DNA of 64,000 nucleotides from Viridibacillus soli (GCF_016612995.1 NZ_JAEOAH010000007.1:162307-226306), one strand, 5' to 3'; positions 1-9,280 are shown, counted from the first letter of the stretch. Notes: a model not told the origin generated them from the letters alone. A program made the numbers and translations.

Positions 1-1
1 T

Positions 2-2677
2 GAAACACTAGTAAATATTGCCGCTAGTTTTAGTGAAAAATATGCCGTAGCCAAAAATGAAAAAGGTCTCGTAGATTTTTCAGACTTAGAGCATTTTGCA
101 TTGCAAATTCTAACAGATGAAGTAGAGGGGGAACTTGTCCCATCAGCTGTGGCTCTAAGTTACCGTGAAAAATTCAATGAAGTGCTTGTTGATGAATATC
201 AAGATACGAATAGATTACAGGAAACTATTCTACAGCTTGTGAAAAGCGGTGGGAATGCGGATGGCAATATGTTTATGGTTGGTGACGTGAAACAATCAAT
301 TTACCGATTCCGCTTGGCAGAGCCAACGTTATTTTTAAACAAATATCTGGAATTTGAAGAAGAGCCAGCAGATACAGGGATGAAAATCGACTTGAATGCT
401 AACTTCCGAAGTCGCCCTGAAGTTTTGAATGGCACTAACTATATATTCTCTCAAATTATGGGTGAGAAAGTTGGCGAAATCAGTTATGATGAAGCAGCAG
501 CGTTAAAACCTCATGCACCTTATAATGACAAGGAAGCCCCTGTAGAATTGGCGGTTCTATACACTGACCAATCGGAAGAGGAAGAATCTAATGATGATCA
601 AACAGAGATAAGTTCAGAGCTACAAGACGAGGAGGAATTAAAGAAATCTCAGCAAGAGGCGCGCTATATTATTCGTAAAATCCAGGAACTGAAACAATCT
701 GGACAAATGGTATATGATACGAAGAAAGGCAAAGAAAGGCCTTTAGAGTACCGTGATATCGTCATTTTAATGCGTTCTATGACTTGGTCAGGCGACTTAG
801 CTGAGGAGTTTAAGCTAGCTGGAGTTCCTTTATATGCAGAGTTAACTAAAGGGTATTTTGAAGCGCTTGAAGTGATGATTATGCTAAATACATTGCGAAT
901 TATCGATAACCCGTATCAAGATATCCCGTTAGCGTCTGTTCTGAGAGCACCATTTGTTGGTTTAACGGAAAATGAGCTAGCGAATATTCGATTAGCCGAT
1001 TCGAAAGCGCCATTTTATGATGCATTGAAGCAATTTGTTCGTAACGAAGGAACGGGCTTAAAATCCAGCACTGCTGAAAAGCTCCAGCGCTTTTTACTGC
1101 AATTTGAAGATTGGCGAGATCTTGCTCGCCGCGGCTCTTTAGCGGATTTAATTTGGCGGGTGTATGTAGATACGAATTATTATGAAATGGTCGGTGCCAT
1201 GCCAAATGGCAAACAGCGCCAAGCGAATTTACGTGCACTTCATGATCGTGCGTTATCTTATGAAAAAACGGCATTTCGGGGACTCTACCGATTTTTGAGA
1301 TTTGTTGATCGGATGCGTTTACGTGGAGACGATTTAGGAACAGCACGCGCCATTAGTGAAACGGAAGATGTCGTACGATTAATGACGATTCACTCATCAA
1401 AAGGACTAGAATTCCCCTATGTTTTTGTAGCAGGTTTAGGTCGAGAGTTTAATAAAATGGATTTCAATTTACCTTATTTATTTGATCAACAGTTTGGTTT
1501 AGCGGTGAAAATGATTGATCCTGAAAAACGTATTCAATATACTTCACTGCCATTTTTAGCAATGCAAGAGAAAAAGAAACTTGAGCTAAAGGCAGAAGAG
1601 ATGCGAGTTCTTTATGTTGCGATGACACGTGCGAAAGAGCATCTCTATTTAGTTGGTACGGTGAAAAATTGGGAGAAAACAAAAGCGGTTTGGGATGATG
1701 CAAAGCTGTTGCCAGTAGAAGATATGCTTCCTGACCATGTTCGTGCTTTTGCAAAAAGCTATTTAGATTGGATTGGTCCTGCTTTAGCAAGGCACTCAGA
1801 CTATGAGCGATATTTAGGTAATGAAGATCCAGAAGTAGTTAATGAGCAATCAAGATGGAAAATTCAAGTCATAGGTGCAGAACATTTTAAAACACCATTA
1901 GAAGTAGCTGAGGTAGAAGAAGTGACTGTAGAGGAAATTAATAAACCTCCTGAAATTGATGAGTCGATATTAAAGACTATCAAAAAGCGCTTTGATACAG
2001 CTTATGCCTTTGATGGAGCCGTAGCAAAACGTTCCAAAACATCCGTTAGTGAGCTAAAACGGCTGCAAACCTTAGAACAAGCAGAGCAACCTGAATTTTT
2101 TGTTAAGGCACCTAAAAAGCAACAGCAAGTGGCAAAGCGACCGAGCTTTTTACAACAACGTTCTTTAACCGCGGCTGAAGTTGGTACCGCGATGCATACA
2201 GTTATGCAACATATTCCACAGCAGGGCTTACATTCAAAGAAGGAAATTGATGTTTTTGTGCAGGGGATAGTTGATCGTCAACTATTGACGAAAGAAGAAG
2301 GAACAGCTGTAAAAGCGCCTAAAATTGTAGCGTTTTTTGAAACAGCCGCAGGTCAACGTTTTATGAATGCAGTCGAGCTACATCGGGAAATGCCTTTTAC
2401 TTTTAGCGTTACAGATAATGACGGGGATTCACAAATCGTGCAAGGAGTTGTCGATTGCTTATTTAAGGAAGCAGATGGCAAATGGATTTTACTCGATTAT
2501 AAAACGGATCGTATCAAAGAGAACATGAAGACGGAGGAAGGGTTACGCAAGGAAATGAAAGAACGTTATGATGTACAGTTAACAATTTATAAAAAAGCGT
2601 TAGAAGAAATTTTACGTATTACTATTTCAGAAAAGCTTATTTATGCATTTGATGCACAACGTTCAATAGAATTGTAG
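2..2677 (+). CDS. addA: AddA, ATP-dependent helicase/nuclease subunit A (5' end missing)
   Basis: The reading frame is open from base 2, so the gene starts outside the window; about 891 of the usual roughly 1,230 residues are present. AddA pairs with AddB to process double-strand DNA ends for recombination. UvrD-type helicase motifs are visible: VDEYQDTN (motif II) near window residue 60, GDVKQSIYRFR, LMTIHSSKGLEF near residue 460 and LYVAMTRAKEHLYLVG near 540. The C-terminal RecB-type nuclease domain shows EVGTAMHTVMQHI and a GVVDCLF...LLDYKTDR motif. It ends 11 bases before the next gene. B. subtilis also has yisK and yisL downstream of addA, which agrees with the gene order here. Confidence 0.97.
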   Translation, partial: ETLVNIAASFSEKYAVAKNEKGLVDFSDLEHFALQILTDEVEGELVPSAVALSYREKFNEVLVDEYQDTNRLQETILQLVKSGGNADGNMFMVGDVKQSIYRFRLAEPTLFLNKYLEFEEEPADTGMKIDLNANFRSRPEVLNGTNYIFSQIMGEKVGEISYDEAAALKPHAPYNDKEAPVELAVLYTDQSEEEESNDDQTEISSELQDEEELKKSQQEARYIIRKIQELKQSGQMVYDTKKGKERPLEYRDIVILMRSMTWSGDLAEEFKLAGVPLYAELTKGYFEALEVMIMLNTLRIIDNPYQDIPLASVLRAPFVGLTENELANIRLADSKAPFYDALKQFVRNEGTGLKSSTAEKLQRFLLQFEDWRDLARRGSLADLIWRVYVDTNYYEMVGAMPNGKQRQANLRALHDRALSYEKTAFRGLYRFLRFVDRMRLRGDDLGTARAISETEDVVRLMTIHSSKGLEFPYVFVAGLGREFNKMDFNLPYLFDQQFGLAVKMIDPEKRIQYTSLPFLAMQEKKKLELKAEEMRVLYVAMTRAKEHLYLVGTVKNWEKTKAVWDDAKLLPVEDMLPDHVRAFAKSYLDWIGPALARHSDYERYLGNEDPEVVNEQSRWKIQVIGAEHFKTPLEVAEVEEVTVEEINKPPEIDESILKTIKKRFDTAYAFDGAVAKRSKTSVSELKRLQTLEQAEQPEFFVKAPKKQQQVAKRPSFLQQRSLTAAEVGTAMHTVMQHIPQQGLHSKKEIDVFVQGIVDRQLLTKEEGTAVKAPKIVAFFETAAGQRFMNAVELHREMPFTFSVTDNDGDSQIVQGVVDCLFKEADGKWILLDYKTDRIKENMKTEEGLRKEMKERYDVQLTIYKKALEEILRITISEKLIYAFDAQRSIEL

Positions 2678-2688
2678 GAGGCGAGATT

Positions 2689-3879
2689 TTGAATTTAACA
2701 CCAACACCTATGCAGAAGAGAATTGAAGCACTCGATATGATGCGGGGCTTCAGTTTGCTAGGTATTTTCTTAGTGAATATGTTTGCATTTAGTACACCTC
2801 TTCCACATATTGATTTAAAAACATGGTTTGAAGCTCCTCTAGATAAGAACTATCATCAGTGGTTAGATATTTTTGTTCAAGGAAGCTTTTATCCACTATT
2901 TTCAATGTTGTTTGGTTATGGTTTAGCGATGCAATTTACGAAAGCAACAAAATTGGGAGACAATTTTTATAAGATTGGATCTAAGCGTTTAGCGGTGTTA
3001 CTTGGCATTGGATTGTTACATGCCTTCCTCATTTGGTGGGGAGACATTTTAATGACCTATGCATTTTGTGGCTTTTTCTTATTGGCGTTATTACGTTTGA
3101 AGCCAGTTTGGTTAATGACAATTGGTGGGGCGTTATATGGAATTGTCCATGGCTTCTTAATGGTGTTAATGGGTTTAGCTTCTTTAATAGAAGAATCTAG
3201 CGATATGGCACAGTACGTAGATATAGCAGCTATAGAAGGCGCCATAGCAGCTTATGGTTCTGGTTCATGGACAGATGCTTTCATTCAGCGTCTTGCAGAT
3301 TTACAAGTGCAGGCATCTCCTGGTATGTGGATTATTTCGTTGTTTACTATTTTACCGTATATGCTATTAGGTGCAGCCGCATCCAAATGGCAGCTTGTTG
3401 AACGTGCAAAGGAAAAACGTGTATTTTGGATTATTTTAACCGTGATTACGATACCGGTCGGTGTGACAATTAAGATGTTGCCTTATAATTTAGAGCGAAA
3501 TCTTTTCCTAGACTATGTCCAAGTATCTTTTGGTGGGCCCATACTCGCGGTAGGCTATGCTGGGTTAATTGTCCTGTTATGTCAAATCCCAAATTTTACT
3601 AAGATTTTCTCGCCAGTGGCAAAGGCAGGACGTATGTCAATGACTACATATTTAATGCAGTCAATTATAGGAACATTTATTTTCTATCACTTTGGATTAG
3701 GATTATATGGTAAAATCGGTGTCGATACCGTAACTTGGTTAGCTGTAGGGATATTCGTTCTACAAGTAGTATTTGCAGAGTTATGGTTCCTGAAATTTAA
3801 GCAAGGTCCGGTGGAAGCAGTATGGAAACGTATAACCTACGGAAAAAAGATACAGAAAAAAGAGGAAATTAGTCAATAA
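2689..3879 (+). CDS. DUF418 family polytopic membrane protein
   Basis: A 396-residue membrane protein with about eight to ten hydrophobic segments. The N-terminal MRGFSLLGIFLVNM and the downstream PLFSMLFGYGLAMQF are typical of DUF418/YeiB-like proteins, whose function is not established. The TTG start sits 7 bases after AGGAGG (2676-2682), which overlaps the end of addA; the ATG eight codons later lacks its own ribosome site. It probably shares the addA transcript. The C-terminal tail is basic and presumably cytoplasmic. Confidence 0.85.
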   Translation: MNLTPTPMQKRIEALDMMRGFSLLGIFLVNMFAFSTPLPHIDLKTWFEAPLDKNYHQWLDIFVQGSFYPLFSMLFGYGLAMQFTKATKLGDNFYKIGSKRLAVLLGIGLLHAFLIWWGDILMTYAFCGFFLLALLRLKPVWLMTIGGALYGIVHGFLMVLMGLASLIEESSDMAQYVDIAAIEGAIAAYGSGSWTDAFIQRLADLQVQASPGMWIISLFTILPYMLLGAAASKWQLVERAKEKRVFWIILTVITIPVGVTIKMLPYNLERNLFLDYVQVSFGGPILAVGYAGLIVLLCQIPNFTKIFSPVAKAGRMSMTTYLMQSIIGTFIFYHFGLGLYGKIGVDTVTWLAVGIFVLQVVFAELWFLKFKQGPVEAVWKRITYGKKIQKKEEISQ

Positions 3880-3918
3880 TTGATGTATCATTGAAAAAAA
3901 GAAGGAGTGCCAATATTC

Positions 3919-4821
3919 ATGAAAATTTTATCATTTCGTTATAATAATGTAGTAAGTTTTGGTCCGAAAGTAAAAAAAGAAGAAGCTGTATGGGATGTGT
4001 TAGCAATCCAAGAAGTTCTTCAAGTACTACCTTCTTTCGCAACAACAATTGTAGAGGGTATGACAGCTGGTTACGAATTTGTTGAACAATCTCGTAAACT
4101 TGTAGAAGCAGCACAGAATTCAGAAGACCCAGAGCAATTTAAATATGCATTTACTGAAATTGAGTGGTTAGCGCCAATTCCACGTACAACGAAAAATATT
4201 ATTTGTGTTGGTAAAAACTATCAAGATCACGCCAAAGAAATGGGCGCTGAATCTGCTCCGGAAAATTTAATGATCTTCACAAAAGCACCAACTTCAATTG
4301 CTGCAGATGAACAAACAATCTCTGCACATGCTGATGTCACTTCTGAGCTTGACTATGAGGGTGAATTAGCAGTTGTTATCGGTAAAAAAGGTAAAAATAT
4401 TCCTACAAAATTAGCATATGATTATGTATTTGGTTACACAATTGCCAATGATATTACAGCACGTGATTTACAAGCAAAACATAAGCAATTTTTCTTAGGT
4501 AAAAGCTTAGATGGTGCTTGTCCAATGGGACCTTACTTAGTAACAAAAGATGAAATCCCAAATCCACAATCTTTATCAGTTGTTACGAAAGTAAATGATG
4601 AAGTTCGCCAAAATGGTTCGACAAAGGATATGATGTTCTCAATTGAAGAAATAATCTCTGAGATTTCTAAATTAGTAACTTTAGAACCTGGTGATGTAAT
4701 CTTAACAGGGACTCCTGCAGGCGTTGGTAAAGGCATGAATCCACCAACATACTTAAAAGCTGGTGATGTAGTAAAAGTGTCAATCGAAGGTATTGGTACT
4801 TTAGTAAATCGCTTCGAATAA
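3919..4821 (+). CDS. yisK: Fumarylacetoacetate hydrolase-family protein, YisK-like
   Basis: 300 residues with a C-terminal FAH fold. CVGKNYQDHAKEMG opens the catalytic domain, followed by ELDYEGELAVVIGKKGKNI (metal-binding acidic residues) and LTGTPAGVGKG near the end. Members of this family are metal-dependent C-C hydrolases or decarboxylases; B. subtilis YisK has oxaloacetate decarboxylase activity. The ATG at 3919 was chosen because AAGGAG (3902-3907) lies about 11 bases upstream; the earlier in-frame GTG at 3907 falls inside that site. The substrate cannot be read from sequence. A terminator follows at 4848. Confidence 0.9.
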   Translation: MKILSFRYNNVVSFGPKVKKEEAVWDVLAIQEVLQVLPSFATTIVEGMTAGYEFVEQSRKLVEAAQNSEDPEQFKYAFTEIEWLAPIPRTTKNIICVGKNYQDHAKEMGAESAPENLMIFTKAPTSIAADEQTISAHADVTSELDYEGELAVVIGKKGKNIPTKLAYDYVFGYTIANDITARDLQAKHKQFFLGKSLDGACPMGPYLVTKDEIPNPQSLSVVTKVNDEVRQNGSTKDMMFSIEEIISEISKLVTLEPGDVILTGTPAGVGKGMNPPTYLKAGDVVKVSIEGIGTLVNRFE

Positions 4822-4847
4822 TTTTTTTAGGTATACAAAGCTTTATA

Positions 4848-4882
4848 AACAGACCGATGGGAGCGTTTTCCATCGGTCTGTT
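4848..4882 (+). terminator. Rho-independent terminator after yisK
   Basis: AACAGACCGATGG pairs perfectly with CCATCGGTCTGTT around a 9-base loop, followed by an AT-rich tract. Confidence 0.85.
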
Positions 4883-4948
4883 ATATTTGTATAGTTCTAT
4901 ACGATTTGGTAGGATAAAAATGATTATAAAAATAGAGGTGGGGCATAA

Positions 4949-5323
4949 ATGGATTTTTTAACTAGTCAAACGCATCTACATATTACAACATGGGTAGTTG
5001 CTATCGTATTATTTTTAGTAGCTGCTATGATGCAAAAAGGTACAAAGGGTCGAAAAGTAACCCATATGATTTTACGTGTATTTTATATTTTAGTTATTAT
5101 CACTGGTGCTGCATTATTCGGTTCTGCTATGGACTATTCTATGGGCATGCAATACGGTTTAAAATTCCTGGGTGGAATTTTAGTAATTGGTATGATGGAA
5201 ATGGTATTAGTTCGTTCTGCTAAGGGTAAACCAACAAGTATGTTTTGGATTTTATTTGCAGTATTTCTATTATTCACATTGTATATGGGCTTCCACTTAC
5301 CAATGGGGAGTAAATTGTTCTAA
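4949..5323 (+). CDS. yisL: YisL family (DUF1516) small membrane protein
   Basis: 124 residues with four hydrophobic segments, roughly residues 14-28, 42-62, 72-88 and 98-115. The length and the MMEMVLVRSAKGKP motif in the second half match the DUF1516/YisL family of unknown function. AGGTGGG lies upstream of the ATG. As in B. subtilis it follows yisK, but a terminator separates them here. A diverged copy of its last 44 codons lies 70 bases downstream (5394-5528). Confidence 0.88.
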   Translation: MDFLTSQTHLHITTWVVAIVLFLVAAMMQKGTKGRKVTHMILRVFYILVIITGAALFGSAMDYSMGMQYGLKFLGGILVIGMMEMVLVRSAKGKPTSMFWILFAVFLLFTLYMGFHLPMGSKLF

Positions 5324-5339
5324 AAGAATACTTATTTAA

Positions 5340-5370
5340 CGTAATCAGAATTGTCTGGTTGCGTTTTTTT
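5340..5370 (+). terminator. Terminator after yisL
   Basis: A 10-bp stem (5340-5349 with 5354-5363, two G-T pairs) with an ATTG loop is followed by seven Ts. Confidence 0.8.
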
Positions 5371-5393
5371 GTGAACAATACTATTGATAATAT

Positions 5394-5528
5394 ATGATGG
5401 AAATGGTTTTAGTAAGAAAAGCAAAAGGCAAACCAACAGCTATGTTCTGGCTTCTATTTGCAGTATTCCTATTAATCACTATGTTCCTAGGTTTTAAATT
5501 ACCATTAGATGAGAGTTTCTTAGCTTAA
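5394..5528 (+). pseudogene. 3' remnant of a second yisL copy
   Basis: Translation gives MMEMVLVRKAKGKPTAMFWL and onward to a stop at 5526, collinear with residues 80-124 of the intact YisL. The codon before the ATG-ATG pair is preceded by TAA and there is no ribosome site. About 80 N-terminal codons are missing. It has its own terminator-like hairpin downstream. The protein identity is clearly imperfect, so this looks like an old tandem duplication or a replaced allele, not an assembly repeat. Confidence 0.85.
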
Positions 5529-5543
5529 TACTAGCAATAATAT

Positions 5544-5575
5544 ACAGCTACATGACGAATTTCGTGGCTGTTTTC
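5544..5575 (+). terminator. Terminator after the yisL remnant
   Basis: ACAGCTAC pairs with GTGGCTGT (one G-T pair) and is followed by TTTTC. Confidence 0.65.
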
Positions 5576-5608
5576 TTTTATTCCAATAACAAGCTTACTT
5601 TGAATTTA

Positions 5609-5950
5609 GAGTAGGCTGGATCATAGAAAAAGAGCTCGAGTCATAATAGTTGAGCGCTGAGTCATAAAAGAAAGAGCTTGAGTGATAACAGTTGGGCGCT
5701 GAGTCATAGAAGAAAGAGCTCGAGTGATAAAAGCTGCGCTGAGTCATAGAAGAAAGAGCTCGAGTCATAACAGTTGAGCGTTGAGTCATAAAAGAAAGAG
5801 CTTGAGTGATAACAGTTGAGCGCTGAGTCATAGAAGAAAGAGCTTGAGTGATAAAAGCAGCGCTGAGTCATAGAAGAAAGAGTTTGAGTGATAACAGTTG
5901 AGTGTTGAGTCATAAAAGTAAGAGCTTGAGTGATAACAGCTATGTTCTTG
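5609..5950. repeat. 21-bp tandem repeat array headed by GAGT (array 1)
   Basis: GAGT recurs at 5638, 5659, 5680, 5701, 5722, 5741, 5762, 5783, 5804, 5825, 5846, 5865, 5886, 5907 and 5928. All steps are 21 bases except two of 19, and a looser copy lies at 5609. Two 21-mers alternate to give a 42-bp higher-order unit. The reverse strand is open for short stretches only because 21 is a multiple of three. No ribosome site or initiation context supports coding. The same design recurs at 30447 and 46548. Confidence 0.9.
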
Positions 5951-5992
5951 ATTGTCACAGCTGAACTAGCGCTTACAGCAATTAAGTATATC

Positions 5993-6736
5993 CAGCTTCA
6001 GCGGCCAGCCTCTCGAGGTCACTTCAGTCTCTCGGTCAAAGGCAAAAAGCGCCTTTGATTCGAGCCTTCCAGTGCTTGTCGGGGCTAAACAGGCCGCTTC
6101 AGCAATTAAGTATATCCAGCTTCAGGCGCTAGCTGCTCAGGTCGTTTCAGTCGGGCACTTAAAGTCAAAGAGCGACTTTGGCTTCCGCCTTCCAACGACT
6201 TCGAAGCTGAACGAGCGCCTACAGCAATAACTCAGATATCCAGCTTCAGCGGCCAGCCCCTCGAGGTCACTTCAGTCTCTCGGTCAAAGGCAAAAAGCGC
6301 CTTTGATTCGAGCCTTCCAGTGCTTGTCGGGGCTAAACAGGCCGCTTCAGCAATTAAGTATATCCAGCTTCAGGCGCTAGCTGCTCAGGTCGTTTCAGTC
6401 GGGCACTTAAAGTCAAAGAGCGACTTTGGCTTCCGCCTTCCAACGACTTCGAAGCTGAACGAGCGCCTACAGCAATAACTCAGATATCCAGCTTCAGCGG
6501 CCAGCCCCTCGAGGTCACTTCAGTCTCTCGGTCAAAGGCAAAAAGCGCCTTTGATTCGAGCCTTCCAGTGCTTGTCGGGGCTAAACAGGCCGCTTCAGCA
6601 TTTAAGTATATCCAGCTTCAGGTGCTAGCTGCTCAGGTCGTTTCAGTCGGGCGCTCAAAGTCAAAGAGCGACTTTGGCTTCCGCCTTCCAACGACTTCGC
6701 AGCTGAACGAGCACCTTCAGCATTTAAGTAAATTCA
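5993..6736. repeat. Three 248-bp tandem repeats built of six 124-bp stem-loop units
   Basis: Units start at 5993, 6117, 6241, 6365, 6489 and 6613, exactly 124 bases apart, alternating type A and type B. A truncated B-type end precedes them (about 5956-5992). Each unit is bounded by complementary ends: AGCGGCC/GGCCGCT in A, AGGCGCT/AGCGCCT in B, and AGGTGCT/AGCACCT in the last B. An inner hairpin is conserved with a 7-base loop: AAAGGC/GCCTTT in A and AAAGTC/GACTTT in B. The region lacks any credible gene; an open 70-codon frame across the last unit has no support. Confidence 0.92.
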
Positions 6737-6847
6737 CATTTTTGTCGAATTTGTATGGCTTTCCTTCCTTTTTGATGTGAAAGCATGGCGGGGATGGTGG
6801 GGGTTTGGTAAAATTATGTTGGACAGTTCTGCAGAGGAGGACTATAA

Positions 6848-8326
6848 GTGAACGTTGTGAAATGGATTAGTACGGTAGTTGCGTCAGCGCTTTTGGCTAC
6901 GACGATGGGGTTTATACCTATTGCGAAGGCAGAGAAAGAAGTGACGCATGATATTAAAGACGAAAGTATCTATGATCTATTCGTGGATCGTTATTTTAAT
7001 TCAGTTGTGGAAAATGACTACAATGTAGATGCTCGTGACAAAAATGCTTTTGCTGGCGGTGACTTTGGAGGGATCGCTACAAAGCTTACTCATATTCAAG
7101 ATATGGGATTCACGATTCTATCGATTGGGTCGATTTTTTCGACTGAAACATATGATGGAAGTGCTGTAGTCGATTATAGAGAAATTGAGCGTCAATTTGG
7201 TACAGCTAAAGAATTTAAATCTTTGCTGACTGAAGTGCATAAAGGCAAGATGAAGTTAATGATCGATTTCCCTCTAAATAATGTTAGTAAGAATCATGTT
7301 TGGGCTACAGATAAAGCCAATGCAGATTGGTATGAAACGACTGAGAACGGTCGTATTAATTGGAATACAAATCATCCAGACGTACAAAAGGCATTAATCA
7401 ATGCAGCAACTGAGTTTGCGAAGAAATATGATATCGACGGTATCCGCTTAACAAATTTAGTTGACAGCGATACAACGTTTTTAAATGATATGATTACTTC
7501 ATTGAAAAATATAAATAAAGATCTGTATGTTATATCAACAGACAAAAGTGATGCGGATTTTGATATGACTGTTAACAATGAGACAGTAGATATTTTTCAA
7601 TCAATCTTTAAAAATGTCGATTTAGATTCATCAAAAGTAGAGCAGCCACTTGCTCCTATGATAAATGGAGGAGCAGAAAAGCCGGTAGCTGTAATGTTAG
7701 ATAACTTAAATAGTTCTCGTTTTACATTTGCTACAGCTGGAGAAAATATGTATCCACCGACACGTATTAAAGTCGCAATGGCAGCGATGTTTACATTACC
7801 TGGCGTGCCAGTAATGACATACGGAACAGAAATTGCACAAAATGGCGAAAAAGCACCTGATTCACATGCGGTATTGGATTTCAAAACAAAGGATGATATC
7901 GTTTCTTACATTGGTGACGTTCAATCTGTTCGTAATAAATCCGAAACCCTTCGTACAGGGGACTTTAAACTATTAGAAAATAAAAATGGTTTTATTGTAT
8001 TTGAGCGCTCTTCTGATGAAGAGCAGTGGATTGTCGTTGTGAACAACACTGGTAGTACACAACATATCGATTTAGGTAAAGATATTATCAATGGAGATAA
8101 AGAGCTCCGTGGCCTATTTGAAAATGATATCGTTCGTGCAAATGACGATGGTGAGTATCGTCTAGTAGTTGACCGCGAAATCGTTGAGCTTTATCAAGTA
8201 ACAGAGCCTAAAGGCTTGAATATTTCATATATGGTTACATTAGGTGCTGTCTATGTCGCATTCATTACTTTTATTGTATTAATCTTACGAAAAAGTAGAA
8301 AAAACAGCAAAACTAAAAATAACTGA
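6848..8326 (+). CDS. Membrane-anchored GH13 (alpha-amylase-like) protein, catalytically degenerate
   Basis: 492 residues: an N-terminal signal segment (residues 1-29), a TIM-barrel region starting SIYDLFVDRYFN, and a C-terminal membrane helix (about 462-482) with a basic tail. The GH13 scaffold is clear (FAGGDFGGIATKL, GVPVMTYGTEIA). The catalytic positions are not: the nucleophile motif GxRxD reads DGIRLT near 197, the acid-base Glu strand reads VISTDKS, and the NHD motif reads DNLNSS near 285. The region I His is also replaced (DFPLNN). It is probably a non-enzymatic surface protein or binds glycans. The GTG start follows GAGGAGG (6834-6842). Confidence 0.85.
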   Translation: MNVVKWISTVVASALLATTMGFIPIAKAEKEVTHDIKDESIYDLFVDRYFNSVVENDYNVDARDKNAFAGGDFGGIATKLTHIQDMGFTILSIGSIFSTETYDGSAVVDYREIERQFGTAKEFKSLLTEVHKGKMKLMIDFPLNNVSKNHVWATDKANADWYETTENGRINWNTNHPDVQKALINAATEFAKKYDIDGIRLTNLVDSDTTFLNDMITSLKNINKDLYVISTDKSDADFDMTVNNETVDIFQSIFKNVDLDSSKVEQPLAPMINGGAEKPVAVMLDNLNSSRFTFATAGENMYPPTRIKVAMAAMFTLPGVPVMTYGTEIAQNGEKAPDSHAVLDFKTKDDIVSYIGDVQSVRNKSETLRTGDFKLLENKNGFIVFERSSDEEQWIVVVNNTGSTQHIDLGKDIINGDKELRGLFENDIVRANDDGEYRLVVDREIVELYQVTEPKGLNISYMVTLGAVYVAFITFIVLILRKSRKNSKTKNN

Positions 8327-8330
8327 TGCA

Positions 8331-8376
8331 AAAAACCCCTTAGAGAATGTAAAAATTCGCTAGGGGGTTTCAATTT
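8331..8376. terminator. Bidirectional terminator between convergent genes
   Basis: AAACCCCTTAG and CTAGGGGGTTT flank a short loop, with A- and T-rich edges on the two sides. It serves the GH13-like gene and the degV gene. Confidence 0.85.
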
Positions 8377-8399
8377 GGAGCTGATTAGTTAGAGCGTTA

Positions 8400-9257
8400 T
8401 TATGCAGTTGGATTTTGATTTAAGAAGAAAATGGCTAATGTACCAGGGCCAGCATGTGATGCAATAGCAGAGCCGATAAGCTGGATTTCCACGGCTTTAG
8501 GGTGGAAGTTGTCCATGATCATTGCTTTCATTTCTTCGGCAGCAGGTAAATCATCACCGTGACTAATCGCAATAACTTGATCACTTAAGCGGTCGCCATT
8601 TTCAGCCATTAGCTCAATAATGCGTTTCATCACTTTTTTTCGACCACGATGTTTTTCTAGAGGTACTAATTTACCTCCTTCAACATGCAATAAAGGTTTG
8701 ATACTTAGTAACCCCCCGATAAATGCGCTTGCTTTTGAAACACGTCCACCACGTGCTAAATAATCTAAGTCTTCTACTGTAAAAAAGTGTTCCATATGTT
8801 GTGCATTAAAGCGAACTTTCTCTGATATTTCAGGAAGGCTTGCCCCTGCTTCACGAAGACGAACAGCTTCTTTTACAACTAGGCCGTAACCAAGAGAGGC
8901 ACATTTTGAGTCCACAATTGTTAAATTTAAGTCAGGGTATTGTTCTTTTACTTGCTGGTAAATCATTACAGCAGTACTGTATGTGCCGGATAACTCGGAC
9001 GAAAAGGCTATGTATAGTCCTTCCTCACCAGATTTAGCAAGATCCTCGAAAAGATTTAAAAACAACTCTGGTGATACTTGAGATGTTTTTGGTTGACCGC
9101 CTTGACGAATAAATTCGTATACTTTTAAAACATCGATGCCATTGACATCTGAATATTCTTGGTCGTCTATTTGTACTTGTAATGGTATTAGTGTGACGTC
9201 ATTTTGCTCATAATAAGATTTAGGTAAATCAGAAGCGCTATCTGCGTATATTCTCAT
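8400..9257 (-). CDS. yitS: DegV family fatty-acid-binding protein
   Basis: 285 residues. The N-terminus MRIYADSASDLP has the conserved DSASD of DegV/FakB proteins, with FSSELSGTYSTA near 88 forming the second lipid-head contact. Family members bind a fatty acid and present it to a fatty acid kinase for phospholipid synthesis. AGGAGGTA precedes the ATG closely. The position next to yitU-yitV-yitW homologues matches the B. subtilis yitS locus. Confidence 0.9.
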   Translation of the reverse strand: MRIYADSASDLPKSYYEQNDVTLIPLQVQIDDQEYSDVNGIDVLKVYEFIRQGGQPKTSQVSPELFLNLFEDLAKSGEEGLYIAFSSELSGTYSTAVMIYQQVKEQYPDLNLTIVDSKCASLGYGLVVKEAVRLREAGASLPEISEKVRFNAQHMEHFFTVEDLDYLARGGRVSKASAFIGGLLSIKPLLHVEGGKLVPLEKHRGRKKVMKRIIELMAENGDRLSDQVIAISHGDDLPAAEEMKAMIMDNFHPKAVEIQLIGSAIASHAGPGTLAIFFLNQNPTA

Positions 9258-9280
9258 TTGTATACCTCCTAGTATATAAA

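Noticed and set aside
5638..5948. CRISPR-like array in the 21-bp repeats
   Set aside because: Both 21-mers of the 42-bp unit are repeated, so there are no variable spacers.
5595..5958. Open frames on the - strand over the 21-bp array (MTQRST-type repeats)
   Set aside because: They exist only because the period is a multiple of three; no ribosome site, two 19-base steps break the frame, and the same array type occurs in other non-coding gaps.
5993..6736. CRISPR array
   Set aside because: Units are contiguous 124-bp repeats without unique spacers, and no cas genes are present.
6568..6780. 70-codon frame across the last 124-bp repeat
   Set aside because: It starts inside the repeat, has no ribosome site and is not kept in the other copies.
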